From the NCBI RefSeq assembly GCF_002754935.1, contig NZ_CP018092.1:992001-1056000 (forward strand): a stretch of DNA of 64,000 nt, read 5' to 3'. Below are positions 47,776 through 57,766 of this stretch, piece after piece. This stretch comes from Thermostichus lividus PCC 6715. GTDB taxonomy: Bacteria; Cyanobacteriota; Cyanobacteriia; Thermosynechococcales; Thermosynechococcaceae. The number at the start of each line of letters is the position of its first letter. Position 1 is the stretch's first letter. The position numbers and the translations under genes are program-made. A model generated the notes under the pieces. It saw only the letters and a program-made list of their open reading frames with translations. It was not told the origin of the DNA and did not search any database.

Positions 47776-49161
47776 ATGAGCTACGACTACGACTTATTTG
47801 TCATTGGCGCGGGTTCCGGCGGCTTGGCAGCGTCTAAGCGGGCAGCCTCCTATGGGGCACGGGTGGCGATCGCCGAGGGAGATAAAGTGGGTGGCACCTG
47901 TGTGATTCGCGGGTGTGTGCCCAAAAAACTATTGGTCTATGCGTCTAAGTTCAGTCAGCTGTTTACAGATGCAGCGGGCTATGGCTGGCGCGCTGTCACG
48001 CCAAAGCTGGATTGGGAACGCTTAATTCGCGCGGTGGACAACGAGGTAAACCGCCTGAGCCAGTTGCATATTAGCTATTTAGCTAAGGCTGGGGTAGAAC
48101 TCCTCCCCTTTTTTGCCCGGTTTGTCGATCCCCATACCCTTGAATTGGTCGATCGCAACGGCCAGGTGCAACGGCGAGTGACGGCTGCCAAAATTCTCAT
48201 TGCCGTAGGCGGCGAGGCGATTAAACCGAACCTGCCCGGCATCGAGCACAGTATTACCTCCCGGGAGATGTTTCTGCTGCCGAAGCAACCGAAGCGGTTA
48301 GCGGTATTGGGAGGGGGCTATATCAGTGTTGAGTTTGCGGGCATCATGCGGGGGCTGGGCAGCGAAGTCATTCATTTTCTGCGGGGCGATCGCCCCCTGC
48401 GCGGCTTTGATCAAGACATTCAGGATGGGGTATATGAGGGGATGATTCGCCATGGCATTGATGTGCGCCCCCAGTGCCACATTAGCAGCCTGAAGCTCAC
48501 CAAAAAGGGGAAGATTCGCGTTTGCTACGAGCAGCAGGGACAACCCTACGAAGCCAAAGTAGATGCGGTGCTGTGTGCGGTGGGTCGCGCCCCTAACCTA
48601 CAGGGACTTGGGTTAGATCAAGCGGGGGTGCACCTGAGCACCAATAGTCAAGGGATTGTTGCTATTGCTGTGGATGAGGCCTATCGCACCAATCAAGACC
48701 ATATTTTTGCTGTGGGCGACTGTACAAATCGGGTGAACCTCACCCCCGTTGCCATTGCCGAAGGTCGTGCCTTTGCTGATACCCAGTTCGGCAATCTTCC
48801 CCGCACCCTTAGCTACGACAATATCCCCTCAGCAGTCTTTTCTCAACCTGAGGCCGCCTCAGTGGGGCTTTCGGAGGCGCAGGCTAAGGCCAAAGTGGGG
48901 GCGGAGAATGTCCTAGTGTATCGCGCTGCCTTTCGCCCGATGTACCACAGTCTCACCGGCAAGGAGGCTAAAGTTGTCGTCAAGCTGGTGGTGGAAAAGC
49001 AAACGGAGTGGGTGCTGGGGGCGCACATGGTGGGGGATAACGCCGCCGAAATTATTCAGGGGATCGCGATCGCCCTGAAAATGGGTGCCACCAAAAAAGA
49101 CTTTGATGCCACGATCGGCATTCACCCCTCAACGGCTGAAGAGTTTGTTACCCTGCGCTAG
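47776..49161 (+). CDS. gor: Glutathione reductase
   Basis: 461 residues, class I pyridine-nucleotide disulfide oxidoreductase. FAD motif GAGSGGLAASKRAASYG, redox cysteines in GGTCVIRGCVPKK, NADPH-binding GGGYISVEFAGIMRG, and a C-terminal His in IGIHPSTAEEF. It keeps glutathione reduced with NADPH. The CVIRGCVPKK variation (CVIRGC rather than CVNVGC) is typical of glutathione reductases. It starts 49 bases after pipX and ends with a 14-base overlap with ctpA. Confidence 0.93.
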   Translation: MSYDYDLFVIGAGSGGLAASKRAASYGARVAIAEGDKVGGTCVIRGCVPKKLLVYASKFSQLFTDAAGYGWRAVTPKLDWERLIRAVDNEVNRLSQLHISYLAKAGVELLPFFARFVDPHTLELVDRNGQVQRRVTAAKILIAVGGEAIKPNLPGIEHSITSREMFLLPKQPKRLAVLGGGYISVEFAGIMRGLGSEVIHFLRGDRPLRGFDQDIQDGVYEGMIRHGIDVRPQCHISSLKLTKKGKIRVCYEQQGQPYEAKVDAVLCAVGRAPNLQGLGLDQAGVHLSTNSQGIVAIAVDEAYRTNQDHIFAVGDCTNRVNLTPVAIAEGRAFADTQFGNLPRTLSYDNIPSAVFSQPEAASVGLSEAQAKAKVGAENVLVYRAAFRPMYHSLTGKEAKVVVKLVVEKQTEWVLGAHMVGDNAAEIIQGIAIALKMGATKKDFDATIGIHPSTAEEFVTLR

Positions 49162-50395
49162 TGGCCACTTGAACCGGTTTGTGCAGTAGCTCTAGAGCCG
49201 CAAGGTACTGGGGATCCGCTGTGGTGCCCATGGCCAGCAAACTTTCAGGCGCGTCAAGAACCCGCTGGTTCGGCTCAATCCCCACCTTATTGATGTTGCG
49301 GTGGTTAGGGGTTTCGTAGTGGGCAATAGTGACCGCTAAACCAGCGCCATCGGCAAGGCTAAACAGCGACTGAATCGAACCTTTGCCAAAGGTGCGATCG
49401 CCCACCAGTTGGGCGCGACCACTATCTTGCAGGGCACCCGCTAAAATTTCACTGGCACTGGCGGTGCCACCGTTCACCAACACCACCAGCGGATCATGGC
49501 TGAGGGGAGTCCCCGTGGCATTGAGGCTCTCTGTTATCCCTTGGCGATCCACCGTATAGACAACCACCCCAGGCTCCATCCACAGTTGGGCAATCTCCAC
49601 GCCTGCCTGTAACAGCCCGCCCGGATTGTTGCGCAAATCGAGAACATACGCCTGTGCTCCCTGCTCTGCTAGGGTTTGTATTGCTTTACGCATCTCGGCG
49701 GGTGCCATGGCACTAAACTGCCCTAGGCGAATGTAGCCAACGGCACGACCCTCGACGTGGCGCAATTCTGCCACAACCGGGTTAATTTCGATGTGCCCTC
49801 GCTCAAGGGTGATGAGTTGGGGCGGCTGGCTACCATGTTGCACCTGTAACTGCACCCGGGAGCCACTGGCACCGCGCATTTTTTCCGCCGCCTCATCTAG
49901 GGTGAGTTGGGAAGTGGGAATACCATCAATGGCAAGGATGCGATCGCGGGGGAGAATGCCTGCTTTGGCCGCTGGTGAGCCATCAATGGGGGCAATGACT
50001 TCTAAAATACCTGTAGTAGGATCACTACTAATTTGGAGGCCAACTCCCGTTAGCTCTCCCGCCGTGGTGGTTTGCAAGCTGCGAAATTGCGCCGGGCGCA
50101 ACAGGCGGGTGAAGGGATCCTCGAGGCTGGCAAGCATGGTTTGAATGGCTTGGTAGGTTGCCTCACGGTTAGGAAGTGGGCGACTGAGGATCTGTTGGCG
50201 CACCAGCCACCAGTTTTGACCATTAAAAGAGGTATCAACGTAAGCTTGGTTAACAATGCGCCATGCTTCGTTAACGAGTTTTTGCTCGTCGGTGAGGGCG
50301 ATCGCCGGTGCCGGGGCAAGCAGCTGCCACCCCAGTAGCAGCAGCCATAGGGTCAATATCAGAACGTTAGCCGAGGTCTGCCAACGAACAGCCAT
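49148..50395 (-). CDS. ctpA: C-terminal processing protease CtpA-like
   Basis: 415 residues, exported (signal sequence ending at APAIA). A PDZ domain lies at about 113-190 (GVGLQISSD, ILPRDRILAIDG) and the S41 domain follows, with the catalytic serine in NGGTASASEILAGAL and the lysine in GDRTFGKGS. In cyanobacteria a CtpA removes the C-terminal extension of photosystem II protein D1, so it acts in the lumen or periplasm. Which of several paralogs this is cannot be decided here. Confidence 0.9.
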   Translation of the reverse strand: MAVRWQTSANVLILTLWLLLLGWQLLAPAPAIALTDEQKLVNEAWRIVNQAYVDTSFNGQNWWLVRQQILSRPLPNREATYQAIQTMLASLEDPFTRLLRPAQFRSLQTTTAGELTGVGLQISSDPTTGILEVIAPIDGSPAAKAGILPRDRILAIDGIPTSQLTLDEAAEKMRGASGSRVQLQVQHGSQPPQLITLERGHIEINPVVAELRHVEGRAVGYIRLGQFSAMAPAEMRKAIQTLAEQGAQAYVLDLRNNPGGLLQAGVEIAQLWMEPGVVVYTVDRQGITESLNATGTPLSHDPLVVLVNGGTASASEILAGALQDSGRAQLVGDRTFGKGSIQSLFSLADGAGLAVTIAHYETPNHRNINKVGIEPNQRVLDAPESLLAMGTTADPQYLAALELLHKPVQVATSAG

Positions 50396-50463
50396 GGGGC
50401 ATCTCTATGCATTATTTCTTCTCTTTATCTATTCTAGGCATCTCCTAGACTAATAATTAAGGC

Positions 50464-51579
50464 ATGAGAGTGTGTGGAGCTATGCGTGTGCTACGTTTGC
50501 CCCTGCAACCCCTTTGGCAACAACTCGCTGGCTGGCCCATTTGGCAGCCAACGCGCTTGGCGATCGCCGGCTCAGTGGTATTCCACGGCATTATCCTCGC
50601 CTTAGTGAGGGTGCCTGACACCACACCAGCGCCGATCGATATCAACGAAACGGTCGAGTTAATGAGCATTCCCGCAGAGCTAGAAGCCGATCTACCCTCC
50701 ATTGAACCGCTGCTCCCCACGGAATTACCTGCCATCGAGAGTGTGCCGCCCCCCCTACCCTTTACAGGCATTGAACCGCCGCCCCTCACGTTTAGTCCCC
50801 TCCCGCCGCTGCCGCCCTTACCTCCCTTGGCAGACCTGCCGCCGCCCCCCCCGTTGACGTTTCAGCCCCTGCCGTCCCCTTGGCAGCTACCACCACCTGC
50901 CCGCCCGCGACCGGATACCGGCACGCCTGAACAAGACGTGGCCACTGCTCCAGAGCTTGCACCACCTTCGCCGGCTCCGCCGCCCCAAGAACCACTGGCC
51001 ACCACAGACGGGGAAGCCGCCGCTGCCCTCTCCCGCTGGTTTAATCAGACCCGCCTCACCCTCAATACCACCAATATTCGGATTAACCTCAGCCAGCGAG
51101 TGACCGATCTGTACCCCCCCGACGCCTGTGGCGATCGCCTGCAAGGGCAAGCCACCGTCGCCGCTGTGATTACCCCCGACGGTCAACTGCTGCCTGCCAA
51201 TGCTGCCCCAGAGACCGGACTGCTCACCCAAAACCCGCAGATTATCCGCACTAGTGGCTCAACACTGCTGGATCAGGCGGCAATCGCCGCGGTGAAACAG
51301 CAAACCTTCTCGGCCACAGGGCAATACCAAGCCTTAGCCATCACCTTTGACTTTCAGTACCGCCCAGAGGTCTGTACTGCAACCCGCCCCACACCTACGC
51401 CCCAAGCACCCCCCCCTGCCCGCGAAGCCGCCCCCATCCCCCACTCATCGCCTACACCACCTGCGTCCACGCCCCAGTCATCACCGACACCAGAACCGCC
51501 GCCACCTGCACCAAGCACCAGTGAAGCCCCTCCCAGCCCCGAGGCGAGTCCAGAGGCTGACTCTGCTATGCCTGAGTAA
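50464..51579 (+). CDS. TonB-like proline-rich membrane protein
   Basis: 371 residues; an ATG at 50482 gives a form six shorter. One membrane helix near residue 32-50 (RLAIAGSVVFHGIILALV) is followed by about 130 residues of Pro/Leu/Thr-rich sequence (PPLPPLPPLADLPPPPP), a globular block at about 180-300 with CGDRLQGQATVAAVITPDG, then another Pro/Ser-rich tail. The shape is that of TonB or an AgmX/energy-transducer relative, but the globular block is not a clear TonB C-terminal domain and no ExbB/ExbD is nearby. Confidence 0.62.
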   Translation: MRVCGAMRVLRLPLQPLWQQLAGWPIWQPTRLAIAGSVVFHGIILALVRVPDTTPAPIDINETVELMSIPAELEADLPSIEPLLPTELPAIESVPPPLPFTGIEPPPLTFSPLPPLPPLPPLADLPPPPPLTFQPLPSPWQLPPPARPRPDTGTPEQDVATAPELAPPSPAPPPQEPLATTDGEAAAALSRWFNQTRLTLNTTNIRINLSQRVTDLYPPDACGDRLQGQATVAAVITPDGQLLPANAAPETGLLTQNPQIIRTSGSTLLDQAAIAAVKQQTFSATGQYQALAITFDFQYRPEVCTATRPTPTPQAPPPAREAAPIPHSSPTPPASTPQSSPTPEPPPPAPSTSEAPPSPEASPEADSAMPE

Positions 51580-51611
51580 TATTTCTTAAAAAAGTTGAGT
51601 CTTATAGGAGT

Positions 51612-52043
51612 GATGTGGGCGGGCTAAAACCCCTCCGCTTTAGCGAGGGGATACAGCCAACTCAGGGGGCTTTAGCCCTCTCTATGTGTTAAACTAGAGA
51701 CGTGGAAAGTAGGCGTATCAACTACGCGAAGAAACATCCTAGTACGGAGAAATCCCGGCAAGTAAGTCACTACCGCTTTGGCGGCAAGCCTAAACCACTG
51801 CAAGCAATGGCAGGATGTTGAGCGTATCGAATTGGCTAGTGTTGAAAAGCGCGAAACCACGAACCGAAACATAAACGTAGTCCCAATAGCAGAAATGCTT
51901 GAGGTGAGTAGGGGGTCTTTGACTGCCCCCACCCGCATTAAGTTGTGGGTGACAGCTCAAGGGAAAAGCGAAGCAACGCGGCTTCAGCCCGTTGCGTAGC
52001 ATCCTTTGGGAATCCCCTCTCTTTCAAGGAGGGGAGAAGTCAA
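51612..52043 (+). mobile_element. 432-bp non-autonomous IS605-type element, copy 3
   Basis: Matches copy 1 at nearly every position (AGAGATCCC in copy 1 reads AGAAATCCC here). The left hairpin, right hairpin, GAAT guide and terminal TCAA (52040-52043) are all present. It lies in a 539-bp gap between the TonB-like gene and the second acetolactate synthase and may carry part of the synthase promoter. No gene is seen in the rest of the gap. Confidence 0.88.
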
Positions 52044-52118
52044 TAACATAAATCTCGACAGAGATGGTATGGAAAATTACAATTTAGAAGCACCATCATT
52101 GCCTTACGAGGTCGGCCT

Positions 52119-53927
52119 GTGCAAGCAACTGGAGCCTACATCCTAATAGATACCTTGTGTCGTCATGGCGTTAAGCATATCTTTGGCTACCCTGGTGGGG
52201 CAATTTTACCAATTTACGATGAGCTATACCGTGCTGAATCCCGCGGGGCGATCCAGCACATTTTAGTCCGCCATGAGCAGGGAGCGGCTCACGCTGCCGA
52301 TGGCTATGCCAGAGCAACGGGGCAAGTTGGGGTGTGTTTTGGCACGTCTGGTCCTGGTGCCACAAACTTGGTCACCGGCATTGCCACTGCCCACATGGAC
52401 TCCATACCGCTATTAGTGATCACCGGTCAAGTGCCTCGCTCTGCCATTGGCACCGATGCCTTTCAAGAAACGGACATTTACGGCATTACGCTCCCTATTG
52501 TTAAGCACTCCTACGTGGTTCGCGATGCCAAGGATATGGCGCGCATCATCGCTGAGGCCATCTATATTGCCACCACAGGCCGTCCGGGGCCAGTTCTTGT
52601 CGATATTCCCAAAGATGTGGGCTTAGAGGTGTGCGACTACGAGCCGGTAGAGCCAGGGCAGGTTAAGCTGCGAGGGTATCGTCCGACCATTCGCGGCAAT
52701 GTGCGTCAAATTGCCCAAGCCGCGCAACTGATTCGCGAGGCCAAACGACCGCTGCTGTACGTTGGGGGTGGCGCAATTACAGCAGCAGCACATGATGAAA
52801 TTTACCAACTTGCTGAGCTGTTTCAAATTCCAGTCACCACAACCCTAATGGGTAAAGGTGCCTTTCCAGAATCTCATCCACTCTCACTGGGAATGCTGGG
52901 GATGCACGGCACCGCCTATGCGAACTTTGCGGTGAGCGAGTGCGACCTGCTCATTGCGGTGGGGGCACGGTTTGACGATCGCGTTACCGGCAAACTGGAT
53001 GAGTTTGCCTCGCGAGCAAAGGTCATTCACATTGACATCGATCCGGCGGAGGTGGGTAAAAACCGCGTCCCGGAGGTGCCCATTGTTGGCAGTGTCAAGC
53101 CAGTGCTACAGCAACTTCTGCACCATATCAACGAAACAGGCGTTCCCCCGGAACCGATGACCCATGGGTGGCTAGCGCGCATTAAGGCGTGGAAAGAAGA
53201 TTACCCCTTAGTGGTGCCGCATCCTAGCGGGGAACTGTCTCCCCAAGAAGTGATTGTGGCCTTTGGCCGTCATGCTCCCGATGCGTTTTATACAACGGAT
53301 GTGGGGCAACACCAAATGTGGGCTGCCCAATTTTTGAAAAATGGCCCGCGGCGATGGGTCTCTAGTGCCGGCTTGGGGACAATGGGCTTTGGACTGCCTG
53401 CGGCAATGGGGGTTAAGGTTGCACTGCCCAATGAGCAGGTGATCTGCATCAGTGGTGATGCTAGCTTTCAAATGAACTCCCAAGAATTGGCCACCCTTGC
53501 CCAGTACGGTATTGCGGTGAAGACAGTGATTATTAATAACTTCTGGCAGGGAATGGTGCGGCAGTGGCAGCAGGCCTTCTATGAAGAGCGCTACTCCCAC
53601 TCCAATATGGCCAAGGGAATGCCAGATTTTATTAAGTTGGCGGAGGCCTACGGTGTCAAAGGATTGCGGGTGAGCGATCGCCACAATCTGGACGACATTA
53701 TTCAAGAGGTGCTGACCTACGATGGCCCAGTCTTGCTAGATGCCCACGTGACCCGGGATGAAAACTGCTATCCGATGGTGGCTCCCGGCAAAAGCAACGC
53801 CCAAATGCTGGGCTTACCGGAGCAAGCAACCCTCGAAAAAGCGGCCGAGCTAGTGTACTGTACGAACTGCGGTGCCAAGACGATTTCTAGCCATCGCTTT
53901 TGCCCTGAATGTGGCAGCAAGCTTTAG
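52119..53927 (+). CDS. ilvB: Acetohydroxyacid synthase large subunit with zinc-ribbon tail
   Basis: 602 residues from a GTG start. The catalytic Glu region is [18 protein letters not shown], the FAD-domain segment [15 protein letters not shown], and the TPP region [19 protein letters not shown]...[12 protein letters not shown]. This is the biosynthetic AHAS of the valine/leucine/isoleucine pathway. After the normal end the protein continues [20 protein letters not shown], a CX2C...CX2C zinc ribbon of about 25 residues. I believe similar tails occur in other cyanobacterial copies. The stop overlaps the DUF819 stop by 4 bases. Confidence 0.92.
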   Translation: MQATGAYILIDTLCRHGVKHIFGYPGGAILPIYDELYRAESRGAIQHILVRHEQGAAHAADGYARATGQVGVCFGTSGPGATNLVTGIATAHMDSIPLLVITGQVPRSAIGTDAFQETDIYGITLPIVKHSYVVRDAKDMARIIAEAIYIATTGRPGPVLVDIPKDVGLEVCDYEPVEPGQVKLRGYRPTIRGNVRQIAQAAQLIREAKRPLLYVGGGAITAAAHDEIYQLAELFQIPVTTTLMGKGAFPESHPLSLGMLGMHGTAYANFAVSECDLLIAVGARFDDRVTGKLDEFASRAKVIHIDIDPAEVGKNRVPEVPIVGSVKPVLQQLLHHINETGVPPEPMTHGWLARIKAWKEDYPLVVPHPSGELSPQEVIVAFGRHAPDAFYTTDVGQHQMWAAQFLKNGPRRWVSSAGLGTMGFGLPAAMGVKVALPNEQVICISGDASFQMNSQELATLAQYGIAVKTVIINNFWQGMVRQWQQAFYEERYSHSNMAKGMPDFIKLAEAYGVKGLRVSDRHNLDDIIQEVLTYDGPVLLDAHVTRDENCYPMVAPGKSNAQMLGLPEQATLEKAAELVYCTNCGAKTISSHRFCPECGSKL

Positions 53928-55039
53928 CCAAGTTCTAACCAGTTGAGTAGCTGAGCCATTGCCCAACCTAGGTAATTGGCGACCCCATAGCCAAGGAGGC
54001 CAAGGGTGATGCCAACCCCCAGTAGGGCTGGCTGGTGGCGACCGCTCGCTTGAGCTGCAGCAGTGGTAGGCCCCCCCACCGCCGCTTGGGAGGCTAAGGC
54101 CAGTAATTCAACATCCAGTTTGAATAGATACCCCAGCCCAGAGATCACCACCCCATGGCTAAACACAATGGTGGCGGCAAACAGCACAATCTCAACCCCC
54201 ACAGGCACTAACGAGGGCAGATGGGTTCCCGCGCCAATGACGGTAAAAAAGAGATTGAGACTAAACATGCCAAGGGCACCGGTACCACGGAGGTAGCGTA
54301 CCCACTGGAATTGGGCAATGGCTACACTTAGGGTAGTGAGCCAAACCACTGTTGGGATGACCGGCCAAAATTGATGTAGCGCTGTAGCCAGCACTAAAAC
54401 TCCCATGCCTAAGCTCAGGAGAATGGCTAAATCGAGGGGGGCGATCGCCGAGGCTGTGGGCAAGGGCGATAAAGCTAAGGCGTCTGTTGCTGAGCGCTGC
54501 GGATAAAACCGTGCCAAGACTGAGGGCAGCGTTAAGGTGAAGCCCAACCATACTGCCGTGAGTAGGTTATCTGCGGTCGTTGCTGCGGTAAAGAGCAGAT
54601 CAGTGAGGTTCAGGGCACGCCCGACACTCACAAAATTTAAACTGCCACCAATGTAACTTGCTGCTAAGCTACCCGCCAGCCGTGGGGTGTCGCCACCAAA
54701 GCGACTGTGAAACAGGAGGCTCGCCAGTAGCGCCCCCATCAAGGTGCCCACAGCCGCAATGCCAAAGGCTAACAAGGCCGATCGCCCCAAGCGGCGCACA
54801 TCCTGCAAATTCACAAGCAACAGTAACCAGACAATGGCTAAGGAGGTCACTGGCCCATAGATGGTGTCATAGACAGCAGACTGTTGGGGAATGACCCCTA
54901 AGTTGGCACACAAGGCCGCTAGGAGCAAAATAATTAAGGATCCCCCCACCCGTGCTGCCCAACGATAGCGGTGCTCCAGCCACAGCCCCAAGGCAGTCAG
55001 GGTGAGTAAAATGCCCCAAAGGGTGAGGCTCTCATCCAT
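53924..55039 (-). CDS. DUF819-family membrane protein
   Basis: 371 residues with about ten hydrophobic segments. The conserved patterns [18 protein letters not shown] and [17 protein letters not shown] (second read as [10 protein letters not shown]) and the C-terminal [18 protein letters not shown] are typical of DUF819 proteins, which look like sodium/anion-type carriers. The transported molecule is not known. It overlaps the downstream end of the metzincin gene by 8 bases. Confidence 0.78.
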   Translation of the reverse strand: MDESLTLWGILLTLTALGLWLEHRYRWAARVGGSLIILLLAALCANLGVIPQQSAVYDTIYGPVTSLAIVWLLLLVNLQDVRRLGRSALLAFGIAAVGTLMGALLASLLFHSRFGGDTPRLAGSLAASYIGGSLNFVSVGRALNLTDLLFTAATTADNLLTAVWLGFTLTLPSVLARFYPQRSATDALALSPLPTASAIAPLDLAILLSLGMGVLVLATALHQFWPVIPTVVWLTTLSVAIAQFQWVRYLRGTGALGMFSLNLFFTVIGAGTHLPSLVPVGVEIVLFAATIVFSHGVVISGLGYLFKLDVELLALASQAAVGGPTTAAAQASGRHQPALLGVGITLGLLGYGVANYLGWAMAQLLNWLELG

Positions 55040-55729
55040 GGGAAGCCACCTCTGGCATGGGTTGCCCTAAGCGGGTGGGTTGCTCGTAAACTCGCCGCAG
55101 GGTATTCACATCCCGCTGAGAAATGGGCGGTGGATCCGCTACTTGGGCAAAATAGAGAGCATCCGTGGGCAGGGGACTATGCCCCCAAATACCGAGGGCA
55201 TGACCCAACTCATGGCGCAGAGCCGCCAGCACATAGCGGGGGGCTTGGGTGGGTCGCACCACCACCCGAACCCGATGCCGCAGTAGGCCGTTGCTATCCA
55301 CAAACAGTTCATAGCTGGTTTCCGCCGCTCGGACACGACGGTTGTTTTGGTCGCTGGGGCGCTCAGACTGGAGGCGAATATTGGCCGTAGCGGTTGGCGG
55401 CACAATTTGCAGTGGCAGATAGGCCGACCATTCGGCAACAGCTTGCTGGGCTGCCTGTGCCCATAGGTTATTGGGATCCCGCGGCGGGGGGTCAATGGCC
55501 ACGGTCACCGGAAAGGCTGTCCACAGCAGATACCCCACTTCCAACGGCTGTACCTCGGTAAAATAGTCGTCCCCCGCCGGAGGCAGAGCTGCAAGGGAGC
55601 TAGGCAAGGGATAGGTGGTAAGGGGGGTAAGGCAAGATTTTGGCGGGCAAGGGAGGGGGAGCTACCGCTGAGGACAACCCCCACAGCAACGATGAGGGCA
55701 ATTACCGAAAACCGCCAGCGCGATCGCAT
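55032..55729 (-). CDS. Exported matrixin-like metalloprotease, frame broken after the signal peptide
   Basis: The zinc site HELGHALGIWGH (HExxHxxGxxH) near the C-terminus marks a metzincin of the M10/matrixin group. The N-terminal signal peptide (RWRFSVIALIVAVGVVLSG, start at 55729) and the rest are in different frames. Adding one C to the six-C run (plus-strand GGGGGG, 55622-55627) joins them through NLALPPLTTYPLPSS into one protein of about 232 residues. So a single deletion has broken it, either in the cell or in the assembly. It would act in the periplasm or outside. DUF819 and the metzincin are co-directional. Confidence 0.82.
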
Positions 55730-55738
55730 CTCTCCTCC

Positions 55739-56644
55739 TTAGCACCCGCTCAAAAATGGCCAGCCCGGAAAGCGCCAGAGGACAATGGGGATAGCAACGG
55801 TCCAGAAAAAGGCATTCCCAAGCGCCAGTTGCCCCGACAGATTCATGGGTAATTGGAGTAGCCCTTGCAACAACCACCGATCTAAGGGCAACACCAGCAC
55901 CCACATCAGGCAGACTAGCGCCAGACCCAACCAGAATATCGACCAGCGGGCATTGGTGTTAATGTTCTCAAAAAAGGTACGACTCACCAGTTCCTCTAAA
56001 AGTGCCGTAGTCCCAGAGCGGTATTGTCCGCCGGTGGCTTGGGTCGCGGCTGCCAGTTGTGGCGCATACTCCCCGACAACAATGGCATTAATTTTAATCC
56101 CTTGCCCTTGGGCTGAGGTGACGACAGCGGTATCCACGGGTGCTGCGCCATCGGTAATGATCAGTAATTCACGGCAGCGGTTAGAAACCTGTTGCAGTTG
56201 CTGGGTGGCGGTGGCGATCGCCCCCGATAGGTTCGTGGCGCTGGGGTCCACCTGAGCTAAAAGATCGCTGCGGTTGAGCGCCTGATCGAGTTGTGTCAGC
56301 AAGACATCGGCCTTGGTTTCAAAGCGTGGGGTTAAAAAGACCACATTGCGGCCAAAGCCATGGATCATGATGGCATTGGGGTTAGCCAACTCCCGCTGAT
56401 TGCGTTGCAGATAGAGTTTGGCCGCGGCTACCTGCTGCGCCATCACCGTTTGGGGCTGGTTAAACTGTAAGGGATTGTCCCCAAAGGTGCTGCCACTCAA
56501 ATCCAAGGAAAGCACCACCGCCACACTGGGGCGACCCCACCCCAACAGCGTAAACAGAAGCGCCAAGAGCAGGCACCCCGTCAGCAGGATCAGGGGAATT
56601 TGAAAGAGGGGATAAGACCACAGGGGTCGTCGTTGACGATACAT
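55739..56644 (-). CDS. VWA-domain membrane protein
   Basis: About 301 residues from the ATG at 56644; the frame starts at 56662. A membrane helix lies near residue 10-35, then a von Willebrand A domain at about 45-215 with the MIDAS motif DLSGS and later LSGA and ITDGA. Two further membrane helices sit near the C-terminus. It may be an inner-membrane metal-binding or adhesion-like protein. It sits between dapF (4-base gap) and the metzincin (9 bases) on the same strand. Confidence 0.75.
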   Translation of the reverse strand: MYRQRRPLWSYPLFQIPLILLTGCLLLALLFTLLGWGRPSVAVVLSLDLSGSTFGDNPLQFNQPQTVMAQQVAAAKLYLQRNQRELANPNAIMIHGFGRNVVFLTPRFETKADVLLTQLDQALNRSDLLAQVDPSATNLSGAIATATQQLQQVSNRCRELLIITDGAAPVDTAVVTSAQGQGIKINAIVVGEYAPQLAAATQATGGQYRSGTTALLEELVSRTFFENINTNARWSIFWLGLALVCLMWVLVLPLDRWLLQGLLQLPMNLSGQLALGNAFFWTVAIPIVLWRFPGWPFLSGC

Positions 56645-56648
56645 GGGG

Positions 56649-57518
56649 CTACTGGGTGTCAAGGGTTCCCCTAAACACTGCGACGGCAGGTCCGGTCATA
56701 TACAGATGTTGACTGTGAACATCCCAGCGAATATGCAGATCACCGCCGGGTAGTTCAACCGTGGCTTGGGCTTGCCCTGCTGCATCGGCTTTGAGTCGCC
56801 CGGTGAGTACCGCCGCAACAACCGTGGCACAGGCACCGGTACCGCAGGCAAGGGTCATCCCCGCCCCCCGCTCCCAGACGCGCATGCGCAGGCGATCGCC
56901 CCCCAGCACTTGGACAAACTCAGTATTCGTGCGCTGGGGAAACACAGCATGGTGCTCAAACAGTGGCCCTAGCGTCTCTAAGGGAATAGCGGCTACATCT
57001 TCTACAAAGGTGACACAGTGCGGATTCCCCATACTCACACAGGTTACCAGCCAAGGGCGATCGGCCACCGTCAAGGGCACCTCGATCACTTTGGCATCTG
57101 GAGCGGTTAGGGTAGTGGGGATTTGTTGCGCCAGCAGTTGTGGTGTCCCCATATCCACTGTCACTTGACCGTCTGCTTGAATGTGGGGCACCATCACCCC
57201 CGCTAGGGTGTCAATGCGGTAGCTGACGGTTTCACCGCAGGTGCGGCCTTCCAGTTCAAAAATAAACTTGGCCAGACAGCGAATGCCATTGCCACACATT
57301 TCGGCAACGGAGCCATCGGCATTGTACATCCGCATTTGGTAGTCACAGTCGCCAGTGCCCGCCAGTAGGAAAATTACCCCGTCGGCACCCACCCCAAAAT
57401 GGCGATCGCACCAGTGGCGAGCCTCCTGTGGCGAAAGACGAAGGGTCGGCTGCTGACGATTGTCTAAGAGTAGGAAATCGTTACCTAGCCCTTGGTACTT
57501 CTGAAAAGATAGGCTCAT
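56649..57518 (-). CDS. dapF: Diaminopimelate epimerase
   Basis: 289 residues. The two catalytic cysteines are in EMCGNGIRCLAKF and TLACGTGACATV. It converts LL- to meso-diaminopimelate for lysine and peptidoglycan, the step after DapL, whose gene is at 16.9 kb. Starts MSLSFQKYQGLGNDFLLLDN, the normal family start. Confidence 0.96.
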   Translation of the reverse strand: MSLSFQKYQGLGNDFLLLDNRQQPTLRLSPQEARHWCDRHFGVGADGVIFLLAGTGDCDYQMRMYNADGSVAEMCGNGIRCLAKFIFELEGRTCGETVSYRIDTLAGVMVPHIQADGQVTVDMGTPQLLAQQIPTTLTAPDAKVIEVPLTVADRPWLVTCVSMGNPHCVTFVEDVAAIPLETLGPLFEHHAVFPQRTNTEFVQVLGGDRLRMRVWERGAGMTLACGTGACATVVAAVLTGRLKADAAGQAQATVELPGGDLHIRWDVHSQHLYMTGPAVAVFRGTLDTQ

Positions 57519-57547
57519 AGAATTGTAGAGGAACTAGAGGAGAACCC

Positions 57548-57766
57548 ATGACTGACGAATTCCAGACGGGATTACCCAGTATCCGCCAGCTACAGACCTT
57601 AATTAAAGATAGCACTGAGGTTGAGGTGAAACTGATCACAAGTGATCTAGTGGTGGGAAAGGTGCGCTGGCAAGACGCAAACTGCCTGTGCGTGGTGGAT
57701 CACTATGACCAACCAACGATTATTTGGAAGCAAGCCATTGTCTTTATTAAGCCGAAACTGACTTAG
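57548..57766 (+). CDS. hfq: Cyanobacterial-type Hfq
   Basis: 72 residues: [21 protein letters not shown] followed by the Sm2-like end [14 protein letters not shown]. Cyanobacterial Hfq is short and lacks the usual RNA-contact residues of enterobacterial Hfq; in Synechocystis it is needed for phototaxis with pilus components. It faces dapF head-to-head (29-base gap) and overlaps the larC stop by 4 bases. Confidence 0.9.
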   Translation: MTDEFQTGLPSIRQLQTLIKDSTEVEVKLITSDLVVGKVRWQDANCLCVVDHYDQPTIIWKQAIVFIKPKLT

